In this document: piece after piece, positions 1 to 8,133 of the stretch
Layout: each line of letters opens with the position of its first letter
How positions within the stretch are numbered: the stretch's first letter is position 1
Origin: Planctomycetota bacterium
GTDB lineage: Bacteria > Planctomycetota > Planctomycetia > Pirellulales > Thermoguttaceae
Assembly (NCBI GenBank): GCA_018897395.1
Contig: JAHIKV010000147.1
Coordinates: 1-40,355, forward strand
DNA length: 40,355 nucleotides
Direction: 5' to 3'
Made by a program: the position numbers and the translations under genes
The notes under the pieces: model-generated
Seen by the model: only the letters and a program-made list of their open reading frames with translations
What the model was told of the DNA's origin: nothing
Databases searched by the model: none

Positions 1-132
1 ACAGGTTTGGGATAGTGTGTATAAGGGTTCCTTCTCCGATGCAAAGTACACTGGCAATTCACCACCGCTGACTCGCCAACGAAGCTGTGGCGATTATACC
101 CCGTGATCGAACCTGTCAATTTCAGTCTGAAA

Positions 133-262
133 GACCACTAGTGGTCTGTTCATCTCGACTTTACACGTTGGGTGCCACTGCTGGCTTGTCCAGCAGTGCC
201 GGAAACACGGTTGGACAAGCCAACCGTGGCACCCGTAATTTCAACTTGGACAGACCACTAGG
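133..262. repeat. MITE-like palindromic element
   Basis: The segment has inverted ends: CTAGTGGTCTGTTC at 139-152 against GGACAGACCACTAG at 249-262 (12-13 of 14 match). The left end is part of the perfect palindrome GACCACTAGTGGTC. Inside are nested inverted repeats: GGCTTGTCCA against TGGACAAGCC, and GGGTGCCAC against GTGGCACCC. It has no coding capacity. Size and structure suggest a non-autonomous mobile element, but no target-site duplication is evident. A further small palindrome, GTACGTCGCGGACGTAC, follows at about 264-280. The first 130 bases of the window hold nothing else I can recognise. Confidence 0.6.
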
Positions 263-317
263 TACGTCGCGGACGTACCCTACGGTGCTTGCGCACTATA
301 GTTGTCTGGAGAACGCC

Positions 318-848
318 ATGCCGCTGTTCGAGACCATTACCGACTTGGCCGAAGCCGCCGAAACGCTCCGCCGGCGACATTACGGCGTGATCGAGGTCTC
401 CGACGGCCGGTTCCGTCGCGTGCTGCTTCGGCCTTTTCCGAAGATCGTCTCGTTGCCGGGCATCCTCCTCTTTGGGGGGACGAGGCATCGACGACTCCCG
501 GGCGACCGCATTCGGCTCTACTTCAATCGGCCCCGGCGTTTCCCCAACTTTCTCGTGCTGAAGTACGCCGAATCGGCCCGCGAGACCAGCCTGGGAACGC
601 TCGCCGGAGCGCTGGCCGTGCTGGACGAGATTGCCCGGCTGACCGGCAGCGACGCCCTGCTGTGCGACGTATCGAACGGACGAATCACATCGAGGCTGTT
701 GAGTCGCCGGGGCTGGACGCCGCACTGCCGGTCGCGGCTCCACCGGCACTACATCAAGCGGTTCTACGGTGTATACCCTCATCCGATGAACTTGGCCTCG
801 ATCAACGTTCCCAACACCGACGCGACTTTGCCTTCATCTTTGGGGTGA
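318..848 (+). CDS. Conserved hypothetical protein, planctomycete type
   Basis: Protein of 176 residues with no signal peptide and no membrane segment. The ATG at 318 is preceded by GGAGA at a good distance; the open frame extends further upstream only through the palindromic element. The sequence is basic and Arg-rich, and the segment ending in HRHYIKRFYG (about residues 143-152) resembles a family I associate with planctomycete genomes; no function is known to me. The last 20 or so residues (after VYPHP) lie antisense to the 3' end of the PemK-type toxin gene and may be a non-conserved extension caused by loss of the original stop. The two genes converge and overlap by 70 bases. Confidence 0.7.
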   Translation: MPLFETITDLAEAAETLRRRHYGVIEVSDGRFRRVLLRPFPKIVSLPGILLFGGTRHRRLPGDRIRLYFNRPRRFPNFLVLKYAESARETSLGTLAGALAVLDEIARLTGSDALLCDVSNGRITSRLLSRRGWTPHCRSRLHRHYIKRFYGVYPHPMNLASINVPNTDATLPSSLG

Positions 849-1129
849 AGCGAGCCGAGCCGCTTTTCCACCAACGACTCCGCAACGGTGGCGATGAGCG
901 CTTTCAACCAGGTTGGGTTAATGAGACCTGCTTCACGCCACTTGTCAAGCTGGAACTCACGCCCTTGAGCACGAGAGGTTAACGGCACGATCACAATGTC
1001 GCCATGACGCGCCGAGAATTCGTTCGGACTGACGACAAGCACGGGGCGGCGCTTATGAGTGGTCAGGTCCGTGAAAGGAAAACGGACGAGAACGACGTCT
1101 CCGGTCTTACAAGTTGTCGTAGACGGCAT
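779..1129 (-). CDS. PemK/MazF-family toxin
   Basis: Protein of 116 residues with the N-terminal signature of the MazF/PemK fold: GDVVLVRFPFTDL followed by KRRPVLVVSP, then a GDIVIVPLTS strand. Members are ribosome-independent mRNA interferases that cleave single-stranded RNA at short motifs and arrest growth until their antitoxin is restored. The length is normal for the family. The start codon lies inside the preceding small gene (23-base overlap), which is the usual arrangement for a toxin translated together with its antitoxin. Family assignment is firm; RNA target and activity cannot be read from the sequence. Confidence 0.87.
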   Translation of the reverse strand: MPSTTTCKTGDVVLVRFPFTDLTTHKRRPVLVVSPNEFSARHGDIVIVPLTSRAQGREFQLDKWREAGLINPTWLKALIATVAESLVEKRLGSLHPKDEGKVASVLGTLIEAKFIG

Positions 1130-1304
1130 CTTCTTCGTCGTCCCATGCTTTTGCCAAGGTCTGCTCTTGCAATTTCAACCAGTCGGCGTCTCCCGCCGAT
1201 CCTTCCTCCTCGAACAAAACAATGACGCTGCACGGAGGAACGCCCTTGGCGTCTTCGGGGATGTGGATTTCCTTCCCGTCGTACGTTGTTCGAATTGCCA
1301 GCAT
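1107..1304 (-). CDS. Probable antitoxin of the PemK-type pair
   Basis: Small acidic protein of 65 residues starting MLAIRTTYDGKEI and ending with a very acidic tail (KAWDDEEDAVYDNL). The N-terminal beta-rich half resembles short planctomycete and cyanobacterial antitoxins of the 'TFDGKVL' type; the acidic C-terminus is where MazE-like antitoxins bind and block the toxin. It precedes the toxin, overlaps it by 23 bases and shares its frame-shifted operon layout. Autoregulation of the promoter is expected for such modules but no operator is obvious in the 47 bases to the next gene. Assignment rests mainly on context. Confidence 0.7.
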   Translation of the reverse strand: MLAIRTTYDGKEIHIPEDAKGVPPCSVIVLFEEEGSAGDADWLKLQEQTLAKAWDDEEDAVYDNL

Positions 1305-1351
1305 GGTTGGTCTACCCTCGATCAAGTTATTCAATTTATGATACAAAAGGA

Positions 1352-2629
1352 TCAGCGGGAAGTCAATCCTCCGAGCACTACGAGAATCATCCGCCACGCG
1401 CCGAGCATCGCCGCCATCAGCATCAAACAGACGAGCATCGCCGCCGGGACCAGCCAGCCCATGCCGAACACGTCTTGCGTGTAGTCCCAGACACCGTTCC
1501 AAAAGACGATCGTAAACAGCGTCGCCAGACAAAGGAACGGGCCGTAAGGGATTTCCTTGTCCCGCAACACGATCAGACGCAACAGGCCGACAGCCACGCC
1601 GGCCAGGGGGGCGAGGAAGAAGATTACCATGCAAGGCTGCCAGCCGAGGAACGCGCCGATCATTGCCATCAGCGTCACGTCGCCGAAGCCCATCGCCTCG
1701 CGTCCGAGCGTGGCGGAGCCGATCACCCGGACCAGCCAGATCAGCCCGCCGCCGGCGGCCATGCCGACCAGCGCGCCGAGCAGCCCCTCCCAGCCCGAAC
1801 CGCCGCGGAACCATACCAGGACGACGACCGCCGAACCGAAGACGGCCATTCGCAGGATGCGGTAGGTGGTTCGCTCGCGGACCATTCTGGCGCAGCAGAG
1901 CCGCACCGCCCGCAACAGGCCGTGGCGTCGATACCACGTCCGCGGCAGCAGCGCGGCGCACCACAACCACCAACAGCCAAGCCCCACGGCAAGCGGACCG
2001 ATCCAGGGGGCGCCGCCGAGCCGGGCGGGCCAATCGTTGGGCGAAGTGACGTGCAAGAAGTCGAGAGCGGGCGGGATTTCCGCAAACGCTACGACCGGCA
2101 ACAGCGACCACGGCCAAGCGGCCGCCAGCAACAGCCCCGCCAGAGTGCCCAAGACGGTGATTTCGTCGGGGATGATCTTTTCGTCCACGTCGATCATCGA
2201 GCCGGCCAGCATCAAGGCGATCAGGACGCTGTGCGCCGCGAATTGGAGGTGCAAGATTTGCTGCACCGGCGGGGACGATATTTGCATCTGCGCAATTCCG
2301 GCGGGCAATAGTCCCGCCGCGCCGACTTCCCACCAATATAGCCAGGCGAGCCCCAGGCCGGCGAACACCTCGATCGACATCGGCCGCACCCAGAAGCCCG
2401 CGCCGTGCAGGGACGACTCGCGCCGCAAGCCGAGCCAGCCGACCACGGGCAGCCGGTCGGAAAATCGTCTCGGCGGCGCTGCCGGATCGGGGCGCGACCA
2501 GGGGCTGATCGGCCGCGGATACCACGCCAGGCTATAGATCGCCCAATTCACCGCCCCGCCGACGCACGCGCCGAGTACGAACAGCACGACCAGGCGGACT
2601 TCCAGCGGCGTTGACAGGATCAGGTTCAT
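1352..2629 (-). CDS. Prepilin peptidase (A24 family), enlarged
   Basis: Polytopic membrane protein of 425 residues. Prepilin peptidases are inner-membrane aspartic proteases that cut the leader of type IV pilin-like proteins and methylate the new N-terminus. The catalytic pair is visible: SMIDVDEKIIPDE (Asp147/Asp149 region) and MGFGDVT (Asp317). The N-terminal domain (about residues 30-85) matches the family's cytoplasmic domain but lacks the CxxC pairs that bind zinc in many homologues. The two aspartates are about 170 residues apart, far more than the roughly 60 usual, because of extra membrane segments between them. The ATG at 2629 overlaps the stop of shikimate kinase (ATGA). Its likely substrates are pilin-like proteins handled with the PilT-like ATPase at 29154-30305. 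Confidence 0.88.
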   Translation of the reverse strand: MNLILSTPLEVRLVVLFVLGACVGGAVNWAIYSLAWYPRPISPWSRPDPAAPPRRFSDRLPVVGWLGLRRESSLHGAGFWVRPMSIEVFAGLGLAWLYWWEVGAAGLLPAGIAQMQISSPPVQQILHLQFAAHSVLIALMLAGSMIDVDEKIIPDEITVLGTLAGLLLAAAWPWSLLPVVAFAEIPPALDFLHVTSPNDWPARLGGAPWIGPLAVGLGCWWLWCAALLPRTWYRRHGLLRAVRLCCARMVRERTTYRILRMAVFGSAVVVLVWFRGGSGWEGLLGALVGMAAGGGLIWLVRVIGSATLGREAMGFGDVTLMAMIGAFLGWQPCMVIFFLAPLAGVAVGLLRLIVLRDKEIPYGPFLCLATLFTIVFWNGVWDYTQDVFGMGWLVPAAMLVCLMLMAAMLGAWRMILVVLGGLTSR

Positions 2630-3159
2630 GTGACGACCTTCGATTGCAAATTGCACGATGCAATGATTTCCTCGGCCAACTCGTCCGGCTTCCTGGCGTC
2701 GGTGTCAATTACCATGTCCGCCAATTCTTGATAGATCGGCGTTCGAGCTTGAAGAAACTGCATAATTTCCCGCACCGGACCGGAGTCGGATAGGGGGGGG
2801 CGATGGTCGGCGGTCCAATCGTCGTCCTCCAGTCGGGCCAAGATCGCGAGTGGCTCCGCCCGAAGCCAGACCACCTTGCCTGCCTCGCGCATTGCCCGGC
2901 GGCTCTCCGGCCGCAGGGGCGCCCCTCCGCCGGTCGCCAGAACCAAGCGGTCGCGACGGCAGAGATCGGCGATCACGGCGGCCTCGAGTTCACGGAATGC
3001 CGGCTCCCCGTCTTCGGCAAAAATCCTTGCGATCGACTTACCCGCACGGCGCTCGACTTCGTCGTCGGAGTCCGCCCACGGCCACCCCAACCGCTCGGCC
3101 ACGAGCTTGGCGAGCGTGGTTTTTCCCGTTGCACGGTAGCCGATCAGCGTCAGGAGCAT
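2626..3159 (-). CDS. aroK: Shikimate kinase
   Basis: Protein of 177 residues. It phosphorylates shikimate at the 3-hydroxyl with ATP, the fifth step of chorismate synthesis. The P-loop GYRATGKTT lies near the N-terminus; DSDDEVERRAG carries the shikimate-binding acidic residues, FRELEA and the glycine loop ATGGGAPLR follow, and a lid region with RPPL is present (DHRPPLSDSG). The ATG at 3159 gives MLLTLIGYRATGKTT, the normal family start; a TTG at 3168 would add three residues. Its TGA overlaps the prepilin peptidase ATG, so the two are translationally coupled although functionally unrelated. Upstream lies a GATTGGG tandem repeat. Confidence 0.93.
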   Translation of the reverse strand: MLLTLIGYRATGKTTLAKLVAERLGWPWADSDDEVERRAGKSIARIFAEDGEPAFRELEAAVIADLCRRDRLVLATGGGAPLRPESRRAMREAGKVVWLRAEPLAILARLEDDDWTADHRPPLSDSGPVREIMQFLQARTPIYQELADMVIDTDARKPDELAEEIIASCNLQSKVVT

Positions 3160-3170
3160 GGGGATCAAGG

Positions 3171-3205
3171 GATTGGGGATTGGGGATTGGGGATTGGGGA
3201 TTGGG
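3171..3205. repeat. Heptamer tandem repeat, unit GATTGGG
   Basis: Five perfect copies of GATTGGG, starting 11 bases upstream of the aroK start codon. It is one of about eleven period-7 arrays in the window with different unit sequences. The unit is close to the GGGGATT-type heptamers known as STRR in heterocystous cyanobacteria. Confidence 0.9.
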
Positions 3206-3466
3206 GATCAGGAATCGAGAAAATCAAATTATGATGCCGCGATTTCCTCCAAAAGCCGCTTGCGGTTTCGCAACGATCGACTGGAAAAAAACCACCGCGG
3301 CGCCGCCCAAGGTAATCGAGAACCCATCGGGCGACAAGGGGTGACGGCGCGATTGCGTGAAACGAATGCCGCCGGCTGACGTGCGGCCGGGGGACTTGTC
3401 CGCCGTGTGGAATGTGGAATTATCGCAGCCGACGCGGCGTGCAAGCACGCCGGCTAAACGGCGAAC
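3206..3466. other. Intergenic stretch with small palindromes
   Basis: No convincing gene. It holds CCGCTTGCGGTTTCGCAA near 3257-3274, a motif that recurs at about 8084-8101 and 17270-17287 and, inverted, inside coding sequence near 18134-18155. A palindromic stretch (GGCGTGCAAGCACGCC) lies around 3439-3454. Confidence 0.5.
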
Positions 3467-3494
3467 CCTAATCCCTAACCTCTAACCTCCAGGC
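3467..3494. repeat. Heptamer repeat at a gene 3' end
   Basis: Degenerate period-7 array CCCTAAT, CCCTAAC, CTCTAAC, CTCCAGG. Its reverse complement encodes the last few residues and the stop codon of the minus-strand gene ending at 3475 (EVRG, then TAG), so the repeat rewrote that protein's C-terminus. Confidence 0.75.
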
Positions 3495-4209
3495 CCCAAT
3501 CGTCGGTCTCTCGCCCACCGGCGAATTCGCCGTCCATCCCGAGACGAGTTTTCAGTTCGTCGAACTGTTGGGCGAACAAGTCGCTGGAGGAATGGACGTG
3601 TTCCGCCTCGGTGATGAAGCGGATCTGCTCGTTGCAGTCCACGTTGCGCTGCCGAAGGATGTCCTCGAACTCCCGCAACTGTTCGCCGTAGACGATCAGC
3701 AGTTTGTGTTCGTCGAACTGGATTTCCTGCGGCACGCCCGGATTGAGAACCGCCAGGCCGGTGCAGCCGTCGTTCATCAGCAGTTCCTCGTATTCCCAGA
3801 GGACGCTTTTCAGCACGGGCAAGTCGATGTGTTCGCGGTACAGGTCGGCGTGTCCCTTGTGGCGCCGTTTGTGGCTGGTCTCCAAAACCACGTCGACGGT
3901 GAAGCCCAGCGGGTCGAGCAACTCCATAAACGTCTCGAAGAGATGCTCGCGGGAAACGGAGGCCATCAGCACCGGCACGCTGTTGTGGTTCTCCTCGTCG
4001 CGGAAGTAGTCGTGCCGATAGCCTTGGCTGGGAACGACTTGAAGGTTGTACGAGGGCCGAACGGCGTCGGCCAGCATGAAGTTTCCGTAGCGCGACACCT
4101 CGAGATGCGACTCCAACTCGGCTTCGCTAAGTTGCTGGAAGCTGCTGGCGCCGGTCGGCAACTCGCCTTCACGGAATACATTTCTAAAAAATTGTTGGAG
4201 AAAACCCAT
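3475..4209 (-). CDS. Conserved hypothetical cytosolic protein
   Basis: Protein of 244 residues without signal peptide or membrane helix. It starts MGFLQQFFRNVF and contains a conserved-looking core around DYFRDEENHNSVPVLMASVS and HLFETFMELLDPLG followed by a His/Arg-rich segment (SHKRRHKGHADLYREHIDLP). I recognise it only as a type of conserved planctomycete protein; no catalytic motif is evident. The C-terminal residues after DDWG are encoded by a heptamer repeat and are probably not native. It is a single gene between repeat-filled spacers. Confidence 0.75.
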   Translation of the reverse strand: MGFLQQFFRNVFREGELPTGASSFQQLSEAELESHLEVSRYGNFMLADAVRPSYNLQVVPSQGYRHDYFRDEENHNSVPVLMASVSREHLFETFMELLDPLGFTVDVVLETSHKRRHKGHADLYREHIDLPVLKSVLWEYEELLMNDGCTGLAVLNPGVPQEIQFDEHKLLIVYGEQLREFEDILRQRNVDCNEQIRFITEAEHVHSSSDLFAQQFDELKTRLGMDGEFAGGRETDDWGLEVRG

Positions 4210-4691
4210 CGATGCTCTCTATCTAGTGGCAAACAACAATTGGGGGGCGGGGGGTCTCGATCGAAGCTGGGGGGCTTGCTATCAAACCTTAGGTTACGCT
4301 TGGCGGCAAACGCGCCGTTGTCTCCTGGCCGATACCCCCTCTTCTTTTTTCCCGTCCTCGACAAAAAAGGGACAACCCTCACGCGCCCCATATCCGGCAA
4401 ACCTTGTTGGGGTGGCAGTTGTACTGCCACCCCATGAATTACGGTGGTTCCGGGGGGGTGGCAGTACAACTGCCACCCCAACGTAATAACGCCCTTATCC
4501 AAAGGGATTTACGTTAGTCTAGCACCGGAAAACCGCCTCGGGGGCCGTTGCCGCCGGCTTGCCCGGAAAACTTCCGCCGCCGCCTGTGCGCCGCGCCGGT
4601 TGGCAAAGAGTTTACCGCCGGGTAGCCGTAAAACCGCCCGTCCGGTAAACTTCTTGGATCGGACGCAACATACGCAAAGGAAAAGGGTTCC
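4210..4691. other. Intergenic spacer with palindrome pair
   Basis: About 480 bases between divergent genes, hence holding both promoters. No gene recognised. The distinct content is the palindrome pair at 4406-4482. A good ribosome-binding sequence (AAAGGAAAAGGG) sits just before the lipoprotein gene at 4692. Confidence 0.6.
4406..4482. repeat. GGGGTGGCAGT palindrome pair (intergenic copy)
   Basis: Two related palindromes, GTTGGGGTGGCAGT...ACTGCCACCCC at 4406-4433 and GGGGTGGCAGT...ACTGCCACCCCAAC at 4455-4482, which are also inverted copies of each other. The same element is found twice inside the coding sequence of the membrane protein at 8767-11121. Confidence 0.88.
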
Positions 4692-6311
4692 ATGAACCGA
4701 AAAATCGCCGCAATCCGCCGACTCGCCGCCGGGCTGTTGATCCTGGCTGGTTGCACAAACAATTCCCCGCAGTTTCAGGCGGAACAAAGACCGGACGCGA
4801 CATCGGCCGACGCCGAAGCAAACCCCCGCTCGCTCGAGGCGCGCGAATCGTGGGACGTTTACGTCCTGCAAGGCAAGCGGGTGGGATACGGACATACGAC
4901 GATCCGCCGCCAACTCGAATCGGGCCTCGAAGTTGTCCGCACCGAAAACGTCAGCCGCTTGACGCTCCGCCGAGGCACCGACGTCAGCGAGCAGGTCATC
5001 TCCGGCACGAGCGTCGAAACGCCCCGGGGCGAATTGATCGGCTTCCAGAGCGAGATACGGATGGGGCCCGGCGCAATCCTTACGTTTGGCTCGGCCCATG
5101 GCAAGAAGCTGGACATCATGATGCTTGGGCCGGGCGAAACGAAACCGAAGCGAATCTTGATCCCCTGGTCGTCAGATTACTTCGGGCCGTTCGCCACCGA
5201 GCAGACACTGTTGCGCCGCCCGATGAAACCCGGCCAACGACGCGCTTTCAAGACCATCGTGATCGGCTTCAATCAAGTAGCCGACGTGGAACTGACCGCC
5301 AAGGACTTCGAGTCCGTCAAATTGCCCAACGGCATGCGTGAACTGCTCCGCGTCGAAACGCTCACCCGGCTGCCCGACGGCCAACAGATCAAGGGGACGC
5401 TCTGGTGCGATCGGTCCGGCGACACGTTGAAGACGTACAGCGAAGCGATGGGGCTGGAAACCTTTCGCGTCTCGAAGGCCGAAGCACTAAAAAAAACCGA
5501 CGCCGCGGAACTCGACCTGTTGCCCAGCATGATGGTCGAAGTCCAGCAGCCGCTGTCTGATCCGCACCGGACGAAACGGGTACGTTACCGGGTCCAATTG
5601 GAGCGGGGCGATCCGGCAAAATCGTTCGTCACCGGACCGACGCAGAGCGTCAAGTCAATCGACCCGCACACGGCCGAGATCACGGTCTACGCGATCCGTC
5701 CGGGCCAGGCCGCGGGAAACCCCGACGCACCGGCCGAGCAGCCCACCGACGACGACCTCCGGCCTAACAATTTTATCCAGAGCGACGATCCGCTGATCCG
5801 CGCCAACGCCCAAAAGGCCGCCGGCGACGAGAAAGACCCCTGGCGCGCGGCGGTGGCCCTGGAGCGGTTCGTCCACGACGAAGTGAAGGACAAGAACTTC
5901 ACGCAGGCGTTTGCCACGGCGGCCGAGGTGGCCCGTTCGCGCGAAGGGGATTGCACCGAACACGCGGTCTATCTGGCCGCTCTGGCCCGCGCCCGCGGCA
6001 TCCCCGCCCGGCTGGCGATCGGATTGGTATACATCGAGGGCCGGCGGGCGTTCGGCTTCCATGCCTGGACCGAGGTGTACGTGAAGGACCGATGGATACC
6101 GATCGACGGCACACTCGCCCACGGCGGCATCGGCGCCGCGCATTTGAAGATCGCCGCGAGCAACCTTAAAGAGGCTTCGGTCTATAATGCGCTGCTGCCG
6201 GTGGTAAAACTCATCGGCGGGCTGCGGATCGAAATCGTCGATATTGTGCGAAAGCAACCGTCCGCGGGAGGCTGTTCGCTTCGGATGCAAAAACCTTGTC
6301 TCTCCGAGTAA
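4692..6311 (+). CDS. Transglutaminase-like domain lipoprotein
   Basis: Protein of 539 residues. The N-terminus is a lipoprotein signal with lipobox LAGC (residues about 17-20), so it should be anchored at the membrane outside the cytoplasm. The C-terminal third is a transglutaminase-like (papain-fold) domain with a complete triad: Cys421 in GDCTEHA, His457 in FGFHAWTEVY and Asp472 in IPIDGT. Bacterial members are usually proteases or peptide-modifying enzymes rather than true cross-linkers. The middle region (about 50-300) is beta-rich and of unknown fold. The last residues (after KQPSAGG) overlap the extended frame of the next gene. A ribosome-binding AAAGGA precedes the ATG. Substrate unknown. 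Confidence 0.85.
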   Translation: MNRKIAAIRRLAAGLLILAGCTNNSPQFQAEQRPDATSADAEANPRSLEARESWDVYVLQGKRVGYGHTTIRRQLESGLEVVRTENVSRLTLRRGTDVSEQVISGTSVETPRGELIGFQSEIRMGPGAILTFGSAHGKKLDIMMLGPGETKPKRILIPWSSDYFGPFATEQTLLRRPMKPGQRRAFKTIVIGFNQVADVELTAKDFESVKLPNGMRELLRVETLTRLPDGQQIKGTLWCDRSGDTLKTYSEAMGLETFRVSKAEALKKTDAAELDLLPSMMVEVQQPLSDPHRTKRVRYRVQLERGDPAKSFVTGPTQSVKSIDPHTAEITVYAIRPGQAAGNPDAPAEQPTDDDLRPNNFIQSDDPLIRANAQKAAGDEKDPWRAAVALERFVHDEVKDKNFTQAFATAAEVARSREGDCTEHAVYLAALARARGIPARLAIGLVYIEGRRAFGFHAWTEVYVKDRWIPIDGTLAHGGIGAAHLKIAASNLKEASVYNALLPVVKLIGGLRIEIVDIVRKQPSAGGCSLRMQKPCLSE

Positions 6312-6373
6312 AGCTGCTACAATGGCGGGGAGCTTTCGATCTCACTACCTGGAGCTTTATGGGAGGCACGGTC

Positions 6374-7378
6374 ATGCGTAAGAGAACCCTCGCGATCTGT
6401 TTATCATTGTTCTTTGGCTGTTTTCTGGGGCTATTGACTACACCGGTTTTCTCGGAGGCCGCCGACGAAGGCCAAAGTGGCCGGAGCAGCCTTTGGATCG
6501 ATTTTTTCCGGGGCGAGCCTTTAAGCTACGAGGAAGTCCTGGACGATCTTGCCGGCGTGGACGTGGTCTATCTTGGCGAGTATCACGGCGTCGATCGGCA
6601 TCACGAAATCCAGCGGAGGATAGTGACCGACTTGGCCCAACGGGGAAGGCCCTTGGTTCTGGCCATGGAGCAACTGGAATCGTTTCAGCAGCCCGACGTG
6701 GACCGGTACAATCGGGGAGAGATCGACTTCGACCAATTGGCGGAGGCCATCGAGTGGGGGCGGCGTTGGGGCAACTACAAACAATACCGGCCGATCGTCG
6801 AGGCCGCCCGTAAAGCCAATATCCCGGTCTTGGCGCTGAACGCCCGATCCGAAACGATCCGCCAGGTCGCGCGGAGCGGCGGACTGGACCGCATGGATCC
6901 GAAGGCGCGAAGCGAGCTGCCCGCCGACATTTGGCTGGACGATCCTGCGTACCGGAAAAGGCTCAGCCTTCAGATGATGGTCCACGCGGCGGCCAATCCC
7001 GAGACCTTGCGTCCGATGATCGAGGCGCAGATCGCGCGGGATGAGGCCATGGCCTCAGCGCTTTGTTCCTTCCTGAAGTCGGAAGCCGGCCGAGGGCGGG
7101 CGGCCATCGTCCTCTGCGGCGCGGCACACGTCACCTTCGGGCAAGGGACCGCGTCGCGCGTCCGGCGGCGGTTGCCGGAGATCAAGGAGCGCATCGTTCG
7201 GCTTTCGGCCAGTAGCGACGTGGTGCTTTCACCGCAGAGCCGGGCCGTCGCCCGCCCAGTCATCATCACCCACGAACAACTCCGGCAGATCGACAGGCCG
7301 ATCGCCGACTATCTTTACGTGACGAGCCTGAAAACGACCAGCAAGCCACCCGCGACCGAAAAAGGGGGAATTAACTAA
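6374..7378 (+). CDS. ChaN-family (DUF399) exported protein
   Basis: Protein of 334 residues. ATG at 6374 is chosen because GGGAGG lies about 9 bases upstream and it opens a clear signal peptide (MRKRTLAICLSLFFGCFLG). The mature part carries the ChaN signature VYLGEYHGVDRHHEIQ near its start and LCGAAHVTFG (a second conserved His) near residue 250. ChaN proteins bind haem, and some are regulated with iron uptake; a metal or haem ligand role for the His residues is likely, but an enzymatic function is not established. It follows the transglutaminase-like lipoprotein by 62 bases and probably shares its transcript; both act outside the cytoplasm. Confidence 0.83.
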   Translation: MRKRTLAICLSLFFGCFLGLLTTPVFSEAADEGQSGRSSLWIDFFRGEPLSYEEVLDDLAGVDVVYLGEYHGVDRHHEIQRRIVTDLAQRGRPLVLAMEQLESFQQPDVDRYNRGEIDFDQLAEAIEWGRRWGNYKQYRPIVEAARKANIPVLALNARSETIRQVARSGGLDRMDPKARSELPADIWLDDPAYRKRLSLQMMVHAAANPETLRPMIEAQIARDEAMASALCSFLKSEAGRGRAAIVLCGAAHVTFGQGTASRVRRRLPEIKERIVRLSASSDVVLSPQSRAVARPVIITHEQLRQIDRPIADYLYVTSLKTTSKPPATEKGGIN

Positions 7379-7420
7379 TTCCACATTGTTTCCTAGCGCG
7401 GGCTGCTAACACCCCCGCTT

Positions 7421-7443
7421 GTTCCCGCGCTCCGCGTGGGAAC
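7421..7443. repeat. Short palindrome upstream of the cobalamin gene
   Basis: GTTCCCGCG and CGCGTGGGAAC form a near-perfect hairpin with a 3-base loop, followed by GGACGCTCCGCGTCC at about 7454-7468. It lies between the ChaN gene and the adenosyltransferase and could act as a terminator or simply be one of the dispersed palindromes. No T-run follows it. Confidence 0.6.
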
Positions 7444-7545
7444 ACACTGCCCAGGACGCTCCGCGTCCGATGCGCTTGATACCGTGTCTTCTCGGCAGTG
7501 ACGCGACGGCTGGCACTTTCGGCCGACGACGACTATACTGCCGGA

Positions 7546-8073
7546 ATGACCATCTATACCCGAACCGGCGATCGGGGCGAAACGGGCCTGTTGGGCGCGG
7601 CTCGCGCGCCGAAGGACTCGCCGCGGCTGGAGGTCTGCGGCGATCTGGACGAATTTGACGCACTGCTCGGCTTGGCCCGCTGCGAACCGATGGCCGAGGA
7701 CGTCGCGGTGCTGTTGGAGCGGATTCAACGCCGCATGGTGGCCGTCCGCGCCGAGGCGGTCGCTCCGGCTACTCCATCCCGCATCGACGCGGTCGGTCCG
7801 CCGGACATTGAAGAACTCGAACGGGCCATCGACCTTCACGACGCCAATCTCGAGCCGCTGACGACGTTCATCGTCCCCGGCGGCAGTCGAGCGGCGGCGG
7901 TGCTCCACGTTGCCCGGGCGGTCTGCCGACGCGCCGAGCGGCGGCTGGTCTCGCTCGCCCGCGCCGAGCCGTCGTCCGTTTCCCCATCGCTGTCGGCCTA
8001 CGTGAACCGTCTGAGCGACCTGCTTTTCGTGCTTGCCCGCTCGTCGAACGCACAGGCCGGGCACGGAGATTAG
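7546..8073 (+). CDS. Cob(I)alamin adenosyltransferase, PduO type
   Basis: Protein of 175 residues. It transfers the 5'-deoxyadenosyl group of ATP to cob(I)alamin, giving coenzyme B12. The PduO-type ATP-binding N-terminus TRTGDRGETGLLG is intact, DLDEFDALLGLAR follows, and the conserved helix FIVPGGS / LHVARAVCRRAERR lies near residues 108-135. ATG at 7546 gives MTIYTRTGD, the standard family start; an upstream start at 7498 would run through repeat DNA. No other cobalamin gene is in the window, so the enzyme probably serves salvage or an adenosylcobalamin-dependent mutase elsewhere. Confidence 0.92.
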   Translation: MTIYTRTGDRGETGLLGAARAPKDSPRLEVCGDLDEFDALLGLARCEPMAEDVAVLLERIQRRMVAVRAEAVAPATPSRIDAVGPPDIEELERAIDLHDANLEPLTTFIVPGGSRAAAVLHVARAVCRRAERRLVSLARAEPSSVSPSLSAYVNRLSDLLFVLARSSNAQAGHGD

Positions 8074-8133
8074 GGGCTAGATCCGCTTGCGGTTTCGCAA
8101 CCGCGCGGGATGGTGCTAAAGCGTTACTCCGCG

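Noticed and set aside
87..317. N-terminal extension of the gene at 318-848
   Set aside because: The extra frame is the MITE-like element; the ATG at 318 has a ribosome-binding site.
1107..2525. Long minus-strand frame joining the antitoxin to upstream sequence
   Set aside because: The upstream part lies in another frame of the prepilin peptidase gene; only the last 65 residues from the ATG at 1304 look real.
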